Shown here one piece after another: positions 1-5,092 of a stretch of DNA of 5,131 bases (positions within the stretch are counted from its first letter, which is position 1; each line of letters opens with the position of its first letter). Under the pieces are notes generated by a model that saw only the letters and a program-made list of their open reading frames with translations, was not told the origin of the DNA and did not search any database. The stretch covers positions 1 to 5,131 of the forward strand of contig OMQE01000020.1 of assembly GCA_900313155.1 (NCBI GenBank), read 5' to 3'. The position numbers and the translations under genes were made by a program. This stretch comes from an uncultured Rhodospirillaceae bacterium (GTDB lineage Bacteria; Pseudomonadota; Alphaproteobacteria; RF32; CAG-239).

Positions 1-1
1 C

Positions 2-79
2 TTCAAACACCTGAAAATAGACAAGCACCGTATTGACCTTACGCCTGAAAGCGCGAATAACTACCCCATCCATATATAA
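2..79 (+). CDS. Possible 3' end of an upstream gene, product unknown (partial)
   Basis: An open frame enters from the left edge and runs 25 codons to a TAA at 77-79. It ends in residues LTPESANNYPIHI, which read like an ordinary protein tail, but I do not recognise the family. It would converge on anmK, which ends at 136. A weak 5-bp hairpin (TTGAC at 111-115, GTCAA at 125-129) followed by a T-rich run at 130-137 could serve as its terminator on this strand. The opposite strand is also open here, starting at an ATG at 73 with residues MDGVVIRAFRRK and no ribosome-binding site, and a near-consensus promoter points that way. The direction is therefore not settled. I favour the + strand only slightly. 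Confidence 0.4.
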   Translation, partial: FKHLKIDKHRIDLTPESANNYPIHI

Positions 80-100
80 ATTATTTAGTATTGTTGTTTT

Positions 101-129
101 TTTATAGCATTTGACGACGGGTATGTCAA
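101..129 (-). promoter_or_regulatory. Near-consensus sigma-70-type promoter just after anmK, reading toward the left edge
   Basis: On the minus strand the -35 hexamer TTGACA (129-124, 6/6) is followed by a 17-base spacer and the -10 hexamer TATAAA (106-101, 5/6). A TGC directly upstream of the -10 gives an extended -10. Transcription would start near 94. No clear gene is seen in the remaining 90 bases. The same bases form a small hairpin that could end a + strand transcript, so this may be a chance match. Confidence 0.45.
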
Positions 130-135
130 TATTTT

Positions 136-1398
136 TTACCAACCGAGGGCGGCAGCGCTCAAAAAATCGTCCACTGCACCGGCAAATGGGAAACGGGCTT
201 GTCCCAACACCAATTCTCTTCCTTTCAGTTCAGGCAAATCCCAAGTTTTTTGTAACAAGAAACTGCGTGCCAAATCGGCCATCAATCGTGCTTCCATATA
301 GCTCCCCAATGAGGAATATTTTATTTCCGGCTTTTTATTAAAGCGCTGACGCAGTGCACTAAATTGTGCCTCATGTTCCGGCAAAACAACGGCGTCTTTG
401 GTCAATAAATCCTTAAAACTTTTCAGCACCACCGGATTGCGCCAACCACCGCCAAACAAAACAAAACGCGGCGTCAGTTCAATATGTTCCGGTGTTTGCG
501 CTAATCCGCATATTGCAATATAAGCAGAAAAATATTCCAGTGTATGCACAACATCATTGAATTTTTCTTTTGCATAATCTTTCTCAATACATTCCAGTAG
601 TTCCGGTGTGTGATAATAGCTCGGGTCGCCTGACTTTGGTGGCAAAAGCTCGTAATATTCGCGGCATAAATCAAACATCTTTTGCAAAAGTTCAGGTAAT
701 AATTTGCCTTTTTTACCATAAGTGCCGTCTGTGTCCATCGCCTCGCCTTTGATTTGCAAAATATATTGGTCAATATATTCATTAAATGGGCCGACATCAT
801 AACTGATTTGCACCGCACCGTTTTTAATCCACGCCAAATTACCTGTATTACCGGCATTAAAATAGCAACCATCGCCCTCTGTTGCGGCAATATGCGCATT
901 ATGCGGACCGGCGAGCGGCGCGCCTTCAAACCCGTTTATAATCAGCGCCGAACGAAAATCATTAACAACCGGAATACCGGTCAAATTTGCCAAAAGTTGA
1001 GCTGAACCCATTTGAGTGGTAAACGGTTTGCCGCCGTGAAGTTTAGCCATAGAGGGCGGATAGTGGTCAAGCGTTTTGCCATGAAACCCAATGGCATCTA
1101 TTTTTCTCTTATCCAAGCCAAATTTGGCACACATGGTGTTAACGGCATCGGCAACGCCGGCAACATAGTCCCAATGTGTTTGGATAAAACGGCGTTCTTT
1201 GACTAACTGCTGTTGAGAAATTTTTTGAGCAGAAACCCAATGACGAAGGTCGTCTATTTGCCGTTTTTGCGTCACACTGTATGGCACGCTCAACGAGCAA
1301 ACATCACGCATTTTATCGTTTTCAAATTCGGTTAAAACCAAATCTATGGCGTCCATAGAATTGCCGGTCATTATTCCGATAAGGCGAAGTTTAACCAT
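136..1398 (-). CDS. anmK: Anhydro-N-acetylmuramic acid kinase (AnmK family)
   Basis: The family phosphorylates and hydrolyses 1,6-anhydro-MurNAc with ATP to MurNAc-6-phosphate in the cytoplasm, a step of murein recycling. Visible family blocks are GIMTGNSMDAID (residues 8-19, nucleotide-binding start), GFHGKTLDH (104-112), DFRS then GFEGAPL (147-162), FNAGNTGNLAW (180-190), DVGPFN with the expected catalytic Asp near 201, and FGGGWRNP (about 315-322). The product is 420 residues, longer than the usual roughly 370. Several blocks are divergent: GNS replaces the common GTS, and FNAGNTGN replaces NIGGIAN. I chose the ATG at 1398 because GGAG lies 8 bases upstream. A GTG at 1407 in the same frame overlaps that GGAG and is unlikely. 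The start overlaps the ROK kinase stop by 8 bases, so this is the third and last recognised gene of the operon. No T-rich terminator follows it on this strand. Confidence 0.9.
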   Translation of the reverse strand: MVKLRLIGIMTGNSMDAIDLVLTEFENDKMRDVCSLSVPYSVTQKRQIDDLRHWVSAQKISQQQLVKERRFIQTHWDYVAGVADAVNTMCAKFGLDKRKIDAIGFHGKTLDHYPPSMAKLHGGKPFTTQMGSAQLLANLTGIPVVNDFRSALIINGFEGAPLAGPHNAHIAATEGDGCYFNAGNTGNLAWIKNGAVQISYDVGPFNEYIDQYILQIKGEAMDTDGTYGKKGKLLPELLQKMFDLCREYYELLPPKSGDPSYYHTPELLECIEKDYAKEKFNDVVHTLEYFSAYIAICGLAQTPEHIELTPRFVLFGGGWRNPVVLKSFKDLLTKDAVVLPEHEAQFSALRQRFNKKPEIKYSSLGSYMEARLMADLARSFLLQKTWDLPELKGRELVLGQARFPFAGAVDDFLSAAALGW

Positions 1399-2188
1399 GG
1401 TGCGCACTCCACAAAAGAGCAGCGCCGATCAGACCGGCATGAATACCGGTTTGTGCCGGCTTCACCCTGACTAATGGTTGCCAAATACGTGCTCTCACGG
1501 CAGTTTCCAATGCATCATAAGCAACAATTTTTGCCAAACTGCCGGATAGCGCAATAGCTTCTAAATCTAAAATTTCTTGCATTGATACCAAGGCTTTAAC
1601 AAGCTCATCTTGCCATTGTCGCATTGTTTGTTTGGCGGCGGTATCTTCGGCATCTGCTTTGGCTTTGATTTTGAAACAATCAGTTTCCGAACAGCCGTAA
1701 TTTTGCGCCATATCGGCTAAATCGGCACCGGAAATCGGAAAACGCACCTCGCCCGACGCACCGGTTGAACCGCCGTAAATTTGCCCGTTCAATACCAATC
1801 CGCACCCAACACCGGTGCCAAGCGTGAGCATCGCACAATTTCGGCAACCTTGTAGCGCCCCGATTTTATATTCCGCCCACACTGCCGCATTGGCGTCATT
1901 TTCCATAAAACATGGCAGACCGCTTATGGCGCTGAAATCAATATTTTCATAGCCTTGTGGCAAATTTATCGGCTTGCCGGCAAGTTGGTTATTGTGAACC
2001 ACACCCGCCGTGGCAATAGCCAAACCGTCTACCTGATTATGCGAACAAATGTCTGCCACCAAACAGGCAATATCAAAACTGTTCTGCGGGGTTGGTAAAG
2101 TGGCTACCTCTGTTTGCAAAGCACCTTTTTCATCAATAATCGCATAGGCAATTTTTGTGCCGCCGATATCAAAACTCAAAATTTTCAT
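1391..2188 (-). CDS. ROK-family sugar kinase (N-acetylmannosamine/N-acetylglucosamine kinase or glucokinase type)
   Basis: This is a cytoplasmic ATP-dependent hexose or hexosamine kinase of the ROK family. Seen in the 265 residues: the phosphate-binding DIGGTK (7-12), ENDANA with the likely catalytic Asp98, GTGVGCG (124-130), GASGE (143-147), and the C-terminal AGLIGAALL (251-259). The C-terminal block resembles NanK, but the substrate cannot be read from the sequence. The usual GH after the AGE block is replaced (GEVRF). The zinc site CxCGxxGCxE is absent, leaving only a C-x4-C pair (166 and 171). The protein is shorter than the typical 290-320. The start ATG at 2188 sits in a 4-base ATGA overlap with the SemiSWEET stop, with GGGA 8 bases upstream. 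Its own TAA lies inside the anmK start region. Translational coupling of all three genes is likely. Confidence 0.85.
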   Translation of the reverse strand: MKILSFDIGGTKIAYAIIDEKGALQTEVATLPTPQNSFDIACLVADICSHNQVDGLAIATAGVVHNNQLAGKPINLPQGYENIDFSAISGLPCFMENDANAAVWAEYKIGALQGCRNCAMLTLGTGVGCGLVLNGQIYGGSTGASGEVRFPISGADLADMAQNYGCSETDCFKIKAKADAEDTAAKQTMRQWQDELVKALVSMQEILDLEAIALSGSLAKIVAYDALETAVRARIWQPLVRVKPAQTGIHAGLIGAALLWSAHHG

Positions 2189-2454
2189 TCCGATTTCCCT
2201 TTATAACAGACAATTTGCCAAATAATAATCAGCGCAAACAGCAAAGCCGGTGAATTAAATATAATCATCGGTAGTGCGGAAAGATGCAGACCGTATAAAA
2301 TCCAGCAGAGCATTCCCAAAGCATAAATTATATAGCTTAGCAAAGACAACCCATCAACGTTATGTGAACGTATGGTGCTTATGGTTTGCGGCAAAAAACA
2401 TATTGCGGTGCAAATGCCGGCAACATAACCTAAAACATCTCCTAAAAAATCCAT
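2185..2454 (-). CDS. SemiSWEET-type sugar transporter (PQ-loop/MtN3 family)
   Basis: SemiSWEETs are inner-membrane proteins with three helices that dimerise and let mono- or disaccharides pass down a gradient. The 89-residue product fits the family's usual 85-100. Helix 1 is about residues 5-26 and carries the PQ motif (FLPQTI, 20-25). Helix 2 (about 37-56) ends in CWILYG with Trp51, and helix 3 (about 60-83) holds Asn67. The family's sugar pocket uses a Trp and an Asn 16 residues apart, and that spacing is kept here. An in-frame ATG at 2511 would add 19 residues, but it lies inside the upstream gene's terminator and upstream of the predicted transcript start. The ATG at 2454 has GGAGG 4 bases upstream, so I use it. 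It is the first gene of the operon and overlaps the ROK kinase by ATGA. Confidence 0.85.
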   Translation of the reverse strand: MDFLGDVLGYVAGICTAICFLPQTISTIRSHNVDGLSLLSYIIYALGMLCWILYGLHLSALPMIIFNSPALLFALIIIWQIVCYKGKSE

Positions 2455-2463
2455 CTTACCTCC
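2455..2463 (-). promoter_or_regulatory. Ribosome-binding site deciding the SemiSWEET start
   Basis: On the minus strand GGAGG is followed by TAAG and the ATG at 2454. It is the strongest ribosome-binding site of the operon and rules in favour of the 89-residue product over the 108-residue reading. Confidence 0.75.
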
Positions 2464-2481
2464 ACTCTTATTTTGGTGTTG

Positions 2482-2511
2482 AGTATATATAAAAAAATGG
2501 TTTGTCGTCAA
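2482..2511 (-). promoter_or_regulatory. Promoter of the SemiSWEET-ROK-anmK operon
   Basis: Minus strand: -35 TTGACG (2511-2506, 5/6), an 18-base spacer, then -10 TATACT (2487-2482, 5/6). A shifted -10, TATATA at 2489-2484, with a 16-base spacer is also possible. Transcription would start near 2475, giving a leader of about 21 bases that contains little more than the ribosome-binding site. The -35 box lies in the loop and first stem base of the upstream gene's terminator. Confidence 0.65.
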
Positions 2512-2520
2512 GACAAACCA
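2491..2520 (-). terminator. Intrinsic terminator of the 117-residue gene
   Basis: A perfect 9-bp stem, TGGTTTGTC at 2520-2512 and GACAAACCA at 2506-2498 on the minus strand, encloses a 5-base loop. It is followed directly by seven T residues (2497-2491). The stem begins inside the coding sequence: the last codons and the TGA (2510-2508) form the left arm and loop. Confidence 0.8.
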
Positions 2521-2861
2521 TAATCAAGTGCGATTTTTTCATCAATGTAGCGCATCTTTCCATAAGGTAATTCTGCCCAACACTCACAAAACGGCACAAA
2601 TACGATAATCCCGTATTCGTAATCATTCAGCCAGTGGAACTGACCGGTACTGAGGGACAGATAGCCTGCCACTTTTTCGGTGACGGCATCACGACACTGC
2701 CAACCGGCACCGATGTTTCCGTTACCATAGACACCGGCCTTAGCCGTAACGGCAAAGCCGAAAAACTCTTTGCCGGCTTCTTCCACCTTGGCTTTTTCAA
2801 GCATCCATGCCGCAACACTAACCGTATCGCCCAGCATGGTTTTAAATTTTACTTTTTTCAT
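2508..2861 (-). CDS. Hypothetical protein, 117 residues, family not recognised
   Basis: I do not recognise this protein. The N-terminus is basic (MKKVKFK) and is followed by a likely amphipathic helix at about 14-31 (AAWMLEKAKVEEAGKEF). A glycine-rich stretch with alternating pattern comes next (VYGNGNIGAGW, about 44-54), then probable beta strands such as GIIVFVPFCECWAEL (about 84-98). There is no signal peptide and no membrane segment, so a small cytoplasmic protein is likely. Evidence that it is a real gene: it fills the space between two intrinsic terminators on its own strand, and one of these starts within its last codons. The start at 2861 has only an A-rich stretch upstream, with no Shine-Dalgarno. 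Met9 at 2837 is an alternative, also without a ribosome-binding site. It is transcribed separately from the sugar operon. Confidence 0.65.
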   Translation of the reverse strand: MKKVKFKTMLGDTVSVAAWMLEKAKVEEAGKEFFGFAVTAKAGVYGNGNIGAGWQCRDAVTEKVAGYLSLSTGQFHWLNDYEYGIIVFVPFCECWAELPYGKMRYIDEKIALDYGLS

Positions 2862-2904
2862 TTTTTTTAGTTTATTATTTGGTTAATAATATAGCTTAAC
2901 ACAT

Positions 2905-2952
2905 AAAAAAAGAGAGCTGCCGAACCTTTCCTGTCAGAATTCGGGAACTCTC
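2905..2952 (-). terminator. Strong intrinsic terminator ending the 3255-2905 transcript
   Basis: On the minus strand GAGAGTTCCCGAA (2952-2940) pairs with TTCGGCAGCTCTC (2924-2912). Twelve of 13 positions pair, with one G-U and one C-C mismatch, around a 15-base loop. Seven T residues follow (2911-2905). No T run lies on the other side, so it works on the minus strand only. No convincing gene ends directly upstream of it. Confidence 0.8.
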
Positions 2953-3255
2953 GATTTGTGGACTTCAAAAACATACGACTGTTGTGTGATAACAGCATAA
3001 CGCTCACTCCGACTTCATCAACCGCACGAAAAAAGTCTTGAAACTATACCTTATCTTCACTACCGGAAACGGAAGAAAAGGATATTTCCATAGCACTTTA
3101 ACGAAGGCAATCCATCTGACGAGTCTCTACATTTTTTTTGCTTTTCGCCGCATTTTTATTGTCCTTGTCATTCTTTCAAAGAACGCTTTTCTGTCGAGCT
3201 CATCCGGTACAAAACCCGACTATAATTGATAAAAATATCATCATAATTAAAAATC
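2905..3255 (-). ncRNA. Candidate non-coding RNA or mini-ORF transcript of about 350 nt
   Basis: A near-perfect promoter (3262-3290) and a strong terminator (2905-2952), both on the minus strand, bracket this stretch. It contains no open frame of usual gene size on that strand. Local inverted repeats include TGATA/TATCA around a 4-base loop (3228-3241), TTCTTT/AAAGAA (3171-3183), and CTGTT/AACAG near 2974-2990. I looked for RNase P, tmRNA, SRP RNA and 6S landmarks and found none that hold. Three short ORFs joined by ATGA overlaps (3244-3127) and a following 40-codon open stretch (3126-3004) leave open a peptide-coding role or a decayed gene. It could also be a long regulated leader of the 117-residue gene, with the hairpin as attenuator. 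Confidence 0.4.
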
Positions 3256-3261
3256 AGCACT

Positions 3262-3290
3262 CTTATATATCTTATTTCTTTTCTTGTCAA
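3262..3290 (-). promoter_or_regulatory. Near-consensus sigma-70-type promoter
   Basis: Minus strand: -35 TTGACA (3290-3285, 6/6), a spacer of exactly 17 bases, and -10 TATAAG (3267-3262, 5/6). Expected start near 3255. It begins right after the T run of the terminator behind the 365-residue gene, so the two transcripts are separate units. It drives the candidate RNA at 3255-2905. Confidence 0.7.
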
Positions 3291-3291
3291 G

Positions 3292-3328
3292 AAAAAACTC
3301 CCGAACACTTATGACGGTGTCGGGAGTT
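3292..3328 (-). terminator. Intrinsic terminator of the 365-residue gene
   Basis: Perfect 9-bp stem, AACTCCCGA (3328-3320) and TCGGGAGTT (3304-3296) read on the minus strand, with some further pairing inside (CAC/GTG). A run of six T residues at 3297-3292 overlaps the foot of the stem. It lies 5 bases past the TAA of the gene. Confidence 0.85.
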
Positions 3329-3333
3329 GAAAA

Positions 3334-4431
3334 TTAAGCATTTTTTTCTTGTTGCAAGATTTGATAGAACACTGTTTCGATTTCGCGGTTGGCATGGACC
3401 AAATGGGCAATTTCTTCACTGACAAAGCCATATTCCGGTTCATACAGAAAAATTTTGCGGCACATATCCAGATTGCCCTTGCGAATATAGTGGGCAATTG
3501 CCTCCGGCAGTAAAGTGTGCTTTGTGCTGTGATACACATCATACTGTGCCGGAGACATCAAAATTTGGGCATCAAAGCACAAATTTTTCTGCTGCTCGCA
3601 ATACGACTGCCATACAACAGACATTTCCGGCTCGCGATGCGATATGGTAAAAGCACGTTGCTCATGGACGAGCAAAGCCGTTCTGATCGCCGAAGACACT
3701 TCTTCTCCAAAAGTTCCGGCTTTCAGTTCCGCAATGTAGGCAAAAACATCCGGCTTAATTCCATGCTGGCGAACATAGTCTGTCAGAATGTCTAAAAACA
3801 TTCGGCGTTTGATTTTCAAATCAGCCACATCTTCGGCGGTATAGTGCTGTTGCAAACCGCTTTGAGGTCCACCGTCACCAACTGCCGGAACATATAACGG
3901 CAATGTAGGATGTCCGTAAACAGCGGCGTTAATCAGCATTTTTACCTGCGGATAGCGGATGGCACCATGCTTAACATACATTTTGAACAGATAAATTCTG
4001 TTAATGTCCAGAAGATACGAAACCTGTTCATCTTGCAAACGTGGCAGTGCACGAATGAAGACTTCTATTATTTTATCTCTAGGCTTGCCGTCATCTTTGG
4101 TGGCAATAGCCCATAGCATTTGCTGTGCCTCTTCCGACATGTCTTTCAGTGTTTCCTCCTTTGGCGAATGTTCCAAAAAGAAGCGACATTGTTCAGCAGG
4201 TTGGTAATCTGCTAAATTTTCATACACCATCCAGTGCTTTTTCCAGCGCCATGGTAGCCAATAGCTCAAAAAGCCATACACATCAGCCATTAGTGGTGCA
4301 AACTCATTCTTGTGAGCAAACGCAGCCGCTTTTGCCGGTGCAAAAAGGTTAAACACGAACATCGAAAGTGGGTTGCAGATAAAAATCATCTGCAGTGCAA
4401 TTTTGCACTCCTTTAATTTATTTGTTGCCAT
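3334..4431 (-). CDS. Hypothetical protein, 365 residues, possibly exported, family not recognised
   Basis: I do not recognise this family. The first 39 residues look like a signal peptide: a charged start (MATNKLKECK), a hydrophobic stretch at about 11-32, and a small-residue end (AKAAAFA) giving a possible cleavage after Ala39. The rest is mostly helical, with aromatic-rich segments (YGFLSYWLPWRWKKHW, about 52-67) and helix pairs such as AIAHYIRKGNLDMCRKIF (about 311-328) that suggest a helical-repeat scaffold. This is only an impression. No catalytic motif is visible. The ATG at 4431 has no Shine-Dalgarno. Met15 at 4389 has AAGGAG 18 bases upstream, with a 7-bp hairpin in between. I keep 4431 because it supplies the charged n-region. 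The gene stands alone, with its own terminator. A possible secreted or envelope protein is inference. Confidence 0.7.
   Translation of the reverse strand: MATNKLKECKIALQMIFICNPLSMFVFNLFAPAKAAAFAHKNEFAPLMADVYGFLSYWLPWRWKKHWMVYENLADYQPAEQCRFFLEHSPKEETLKDMSEEAQQMLWAIATKDDGKPRDKIIEVFIRALPRLQDEQVSYLLDINRIYLFKMYVKHGAIRYPQVKMLINAAVYGHPTLPLYVPAVGDGGPQSGLQQHYTAEDVADLKIKRRMFLDILTDYVRQHGIKPDVFAYIAELKAGTFGEEVSSAIRTALLVHEQRAFTISHREPEMSVVWQSYCEQQKNLCFDAQILMSPAQYDVYHSTKHTLLPEAIAHYIRKGNLDMCRKIFLYEPEYGFVSEEIAHLVHANREIETVFYQILQQEKNA
4394..4413 (-). promoter_or_regulatory. Ribosome-binding-like site followed by a hairpin inside the 365-residue gene start
   Basis: On the minus strand AAGGAG (4413-4408) is directly followed by an inverted repeat AGTGCAA/TTGCACT (4409-4394, 2-base centre). 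The ATG of Met15 lies just beyond, at 4389. If the hairpin folds, the site is brought close to that ATG. This could give a second, shorter product starting MIFICNPL. It may also be a chance arrangement. Confidence 0.3.
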
Positions 4432-4453
4432 ATAGATAAAATTTTAATGGCAC
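4418..4453 (-). CDS. Possible 11-residue leader peptide before the 365-residue gene
   Basis: A GTG at 4453 opens a short frame that reads MPLKFYLYGNK and ends in TAA at 4420-4418. It has an AAGGAG 8 bases upstream (4466-4461). It overlaps the first codons of the 365-residue gene in another frame and ends just before the second AAGGAG. The upstream AAGGAG sits in the loop of a 6-bp hairpin (ACGCCG 4472-4467, CGGCGT 4457-4452). A leader role is inference; the small size means chance cannot be excluded. Confidence 0.25.
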   Translation of the reverse strand: MPLKFYLYGNK

Positions 4454-4475
4454 GCCGGTTCTCCTTCGGCGTAAA

Positions 4476-4504
4476 ATTATGAAAGCTATCAGGGGAACAA
4501 TAAA
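4476..4504 (-). promoter_or_regulatory. Weak promoter candidate for the 365-residue gene
   Basis: Minus strand: -35 TTTATT (4504-4499, 3/6), a 17-base spacer, -10 CATAAT (4481-4476, 5/6). The start would fall near 4469, at the foot of the hairpin that holds AAGGAG in its loop. The -35 match is poor. Confidence 0.25.
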
Positions 4505-4880
4505 CAAATAGCCTGACACCCTGCAAATACCTCATTTTCCGCCGATTTTTTTGCATCAACAACTTTGGGCGATTGCTCAATTTGCTAACCAATAATCAAC
4601 ATCATAATTACTATAATTGTAGGAAATCGTGTATAATCTAATACCAATAATAAATTTTGTCAATAATAAGATTAAAAAATCTGCTATGAATAAAAAATTC
4701 TTGTTTATACTGCTGATGCTTTACAAATTGCCGGAGATACCCACACCCACCTCCTTCATTCGATGATGACTGGGAAAAACTTTGTTATAAAGTTAGATTA
4801 AGGAAAATCATCTATACTTTTTTAGCACTGCTAATAAAAATGTATCTTGCTTTTTGGGTAATTCTGTTTAATATAAAATT
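4505..4880. other. AT-rich intergenic stretch without a convincing gene
   Basis: Two perfect TATAAT boxes lie on the + strand (4612-4617 and 4632-4637), but neither has a good -35 at the right distance. A 26-codon frame at 4686-4766 starts MNKKFLFILLML like a signal peptide but has no ribosome-binding site. The next frame is open from 4717 and reads PPSFDDDWEKL and then hydrophobic residues. The two together could be the remains of a frameshifted membrane-protein gene, but the evidence is too thin to call one. The last 30 bases carry the promoter candidate of the structured RNA. Confidence 0.5.
4847..4877 (+). promoter_or_regulatory. Promoter candidate for the structured RNA
   Basis: A -35-like TTGCTT (4847-4852, 3/6) precedes TAATAT (4869-4874) by 16 bases, or TATAAA (4872-4877, 5/6) by 19. 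Either places the start near 4881-4884, exactly where the first hairpin of the RNA begins. The sequence match is moderate; the position supports it. Confidence 0.4.
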
Positions 4881-5032
4881 ATCGGTAAGAGTTTTACCGA
4901 TGGAGTGTCGTAGCTTCGCAAGTAGAATAAAAGCTTCTCTTAATGGGGAGCCGGTGAAATATATTGAATACATCGGACTGGCTACTTGCAGTTACGAACT
5001 CCCCACTTCAAAGGAATTTGAGGTGGTTTTTT
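4881..5032 (+). ncRNA. Candidate structured RNA / regulatory leader with three-way junction and terminator
   Basis: Four hairpin elements tile about 150 bases. First, ATCGGTAA/TTACCGAT (4881-4888, 4894-4901) with a 5-base loop. Second, directly adjacent, a long helix in which 4902-4925 pairs with 4982-5002. It has 21 base pairs (one G-U), with only G4907 and T4916-C4917 bulged. This helix closes a junction with two arms: GCTTCTC/GGGGAGC (4933-4939, 4945-4951) and CGGTG/CATCG (4952-4956, 4971-4975). Third, directly adjacent, the terminator hairpin at 5003-5026. An alternative pairing of GGGGAG (4945-4950) with CTCCCC (4999-5004) would break both the long helix and the foot of the terminator, as an antiterminator would. 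I match it to no known riboswitch consensus. It could be a riboswitch-like leader, a free small RNA, a type III antitoxin RNA or a retron-type RNA. The + strand open frame at 4840-5118 crosses it but has no ribosome-binding site. Confidence 0.55.
5003..5032 (+). terminator. Intrinsic terminator between the structured RNA and the downstream gene
   Basis: CCACTTCAAA (5003-5012) pairs with TTTGAGGTGG (5017-5026). All 10 positions pair, one as G-U, around a GGAA tetraloop of the GNRA type. Six T residues follow (5027-5032). No T run exists on the other side, so it acts on the + strand. The next gene starts 60 bases later with no clear promoter of its own, so read-through may control it. Confidence 0.85.
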
Positions 5033-5076
5033 GTTTTAATAATGGGGCTCAAATGGGTAAAACAATAAAAACTTTT

Positions 5077-5085
5077 AAGGGAGGT
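5077..5085 (+). promoter_or_regulatory. Strong ribosome-binding site of the right-edge gene
   Basis: AAGGGAGGT ends 7 bases before the ATG at 5093. It is among the best Shine-Dalgarno matches in the window and is the main evidence that the truncated frame is a real gene. Confidence 0.75.
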
Positions 5086-5092
5086 AAAAACT

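Noticed and set aside
501..929. Long open frames inside anmK in other frames
   Set aside because: They are shadows of a gene with clear family motifs.
3038..3229. 63-codon + strand open frame
   Set aside because: No ribosome-binding site, and it runs antisense to the better supported promoter-terminator unit.
2905..3255. Identification as RNase P RNA, tmRNA, SRP RNA or 6S RNA
   Set aside because: The expected conserved cores (for example GAGGAAAGTC of RNase P, the tag frame and tRNA-like ends of tmRNA) were not found.
136..4430. Many GCCGG and ACCGGT words resembling uptake signals
   Set aside because: Within the genes they mostly arise from Ala-Gly and Thr-Gly codon pairs. Their flanks vary and no longer shared core is seen.
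4686..4766. 26-codon frame with a signal-peptide-like start
   Set aside because: No ribosome-binding site and no homologous pattern I can name. At most it is a remnant of a frameshifted gene.
4881..5032. Type III toxin-antitoxin RNA as a firm call
   Set aside because: The RNA-terminator-gene order fits, but no tandem repeats are visible and the 13 visible residues of the gene do not resemble ToxN as I remember it.
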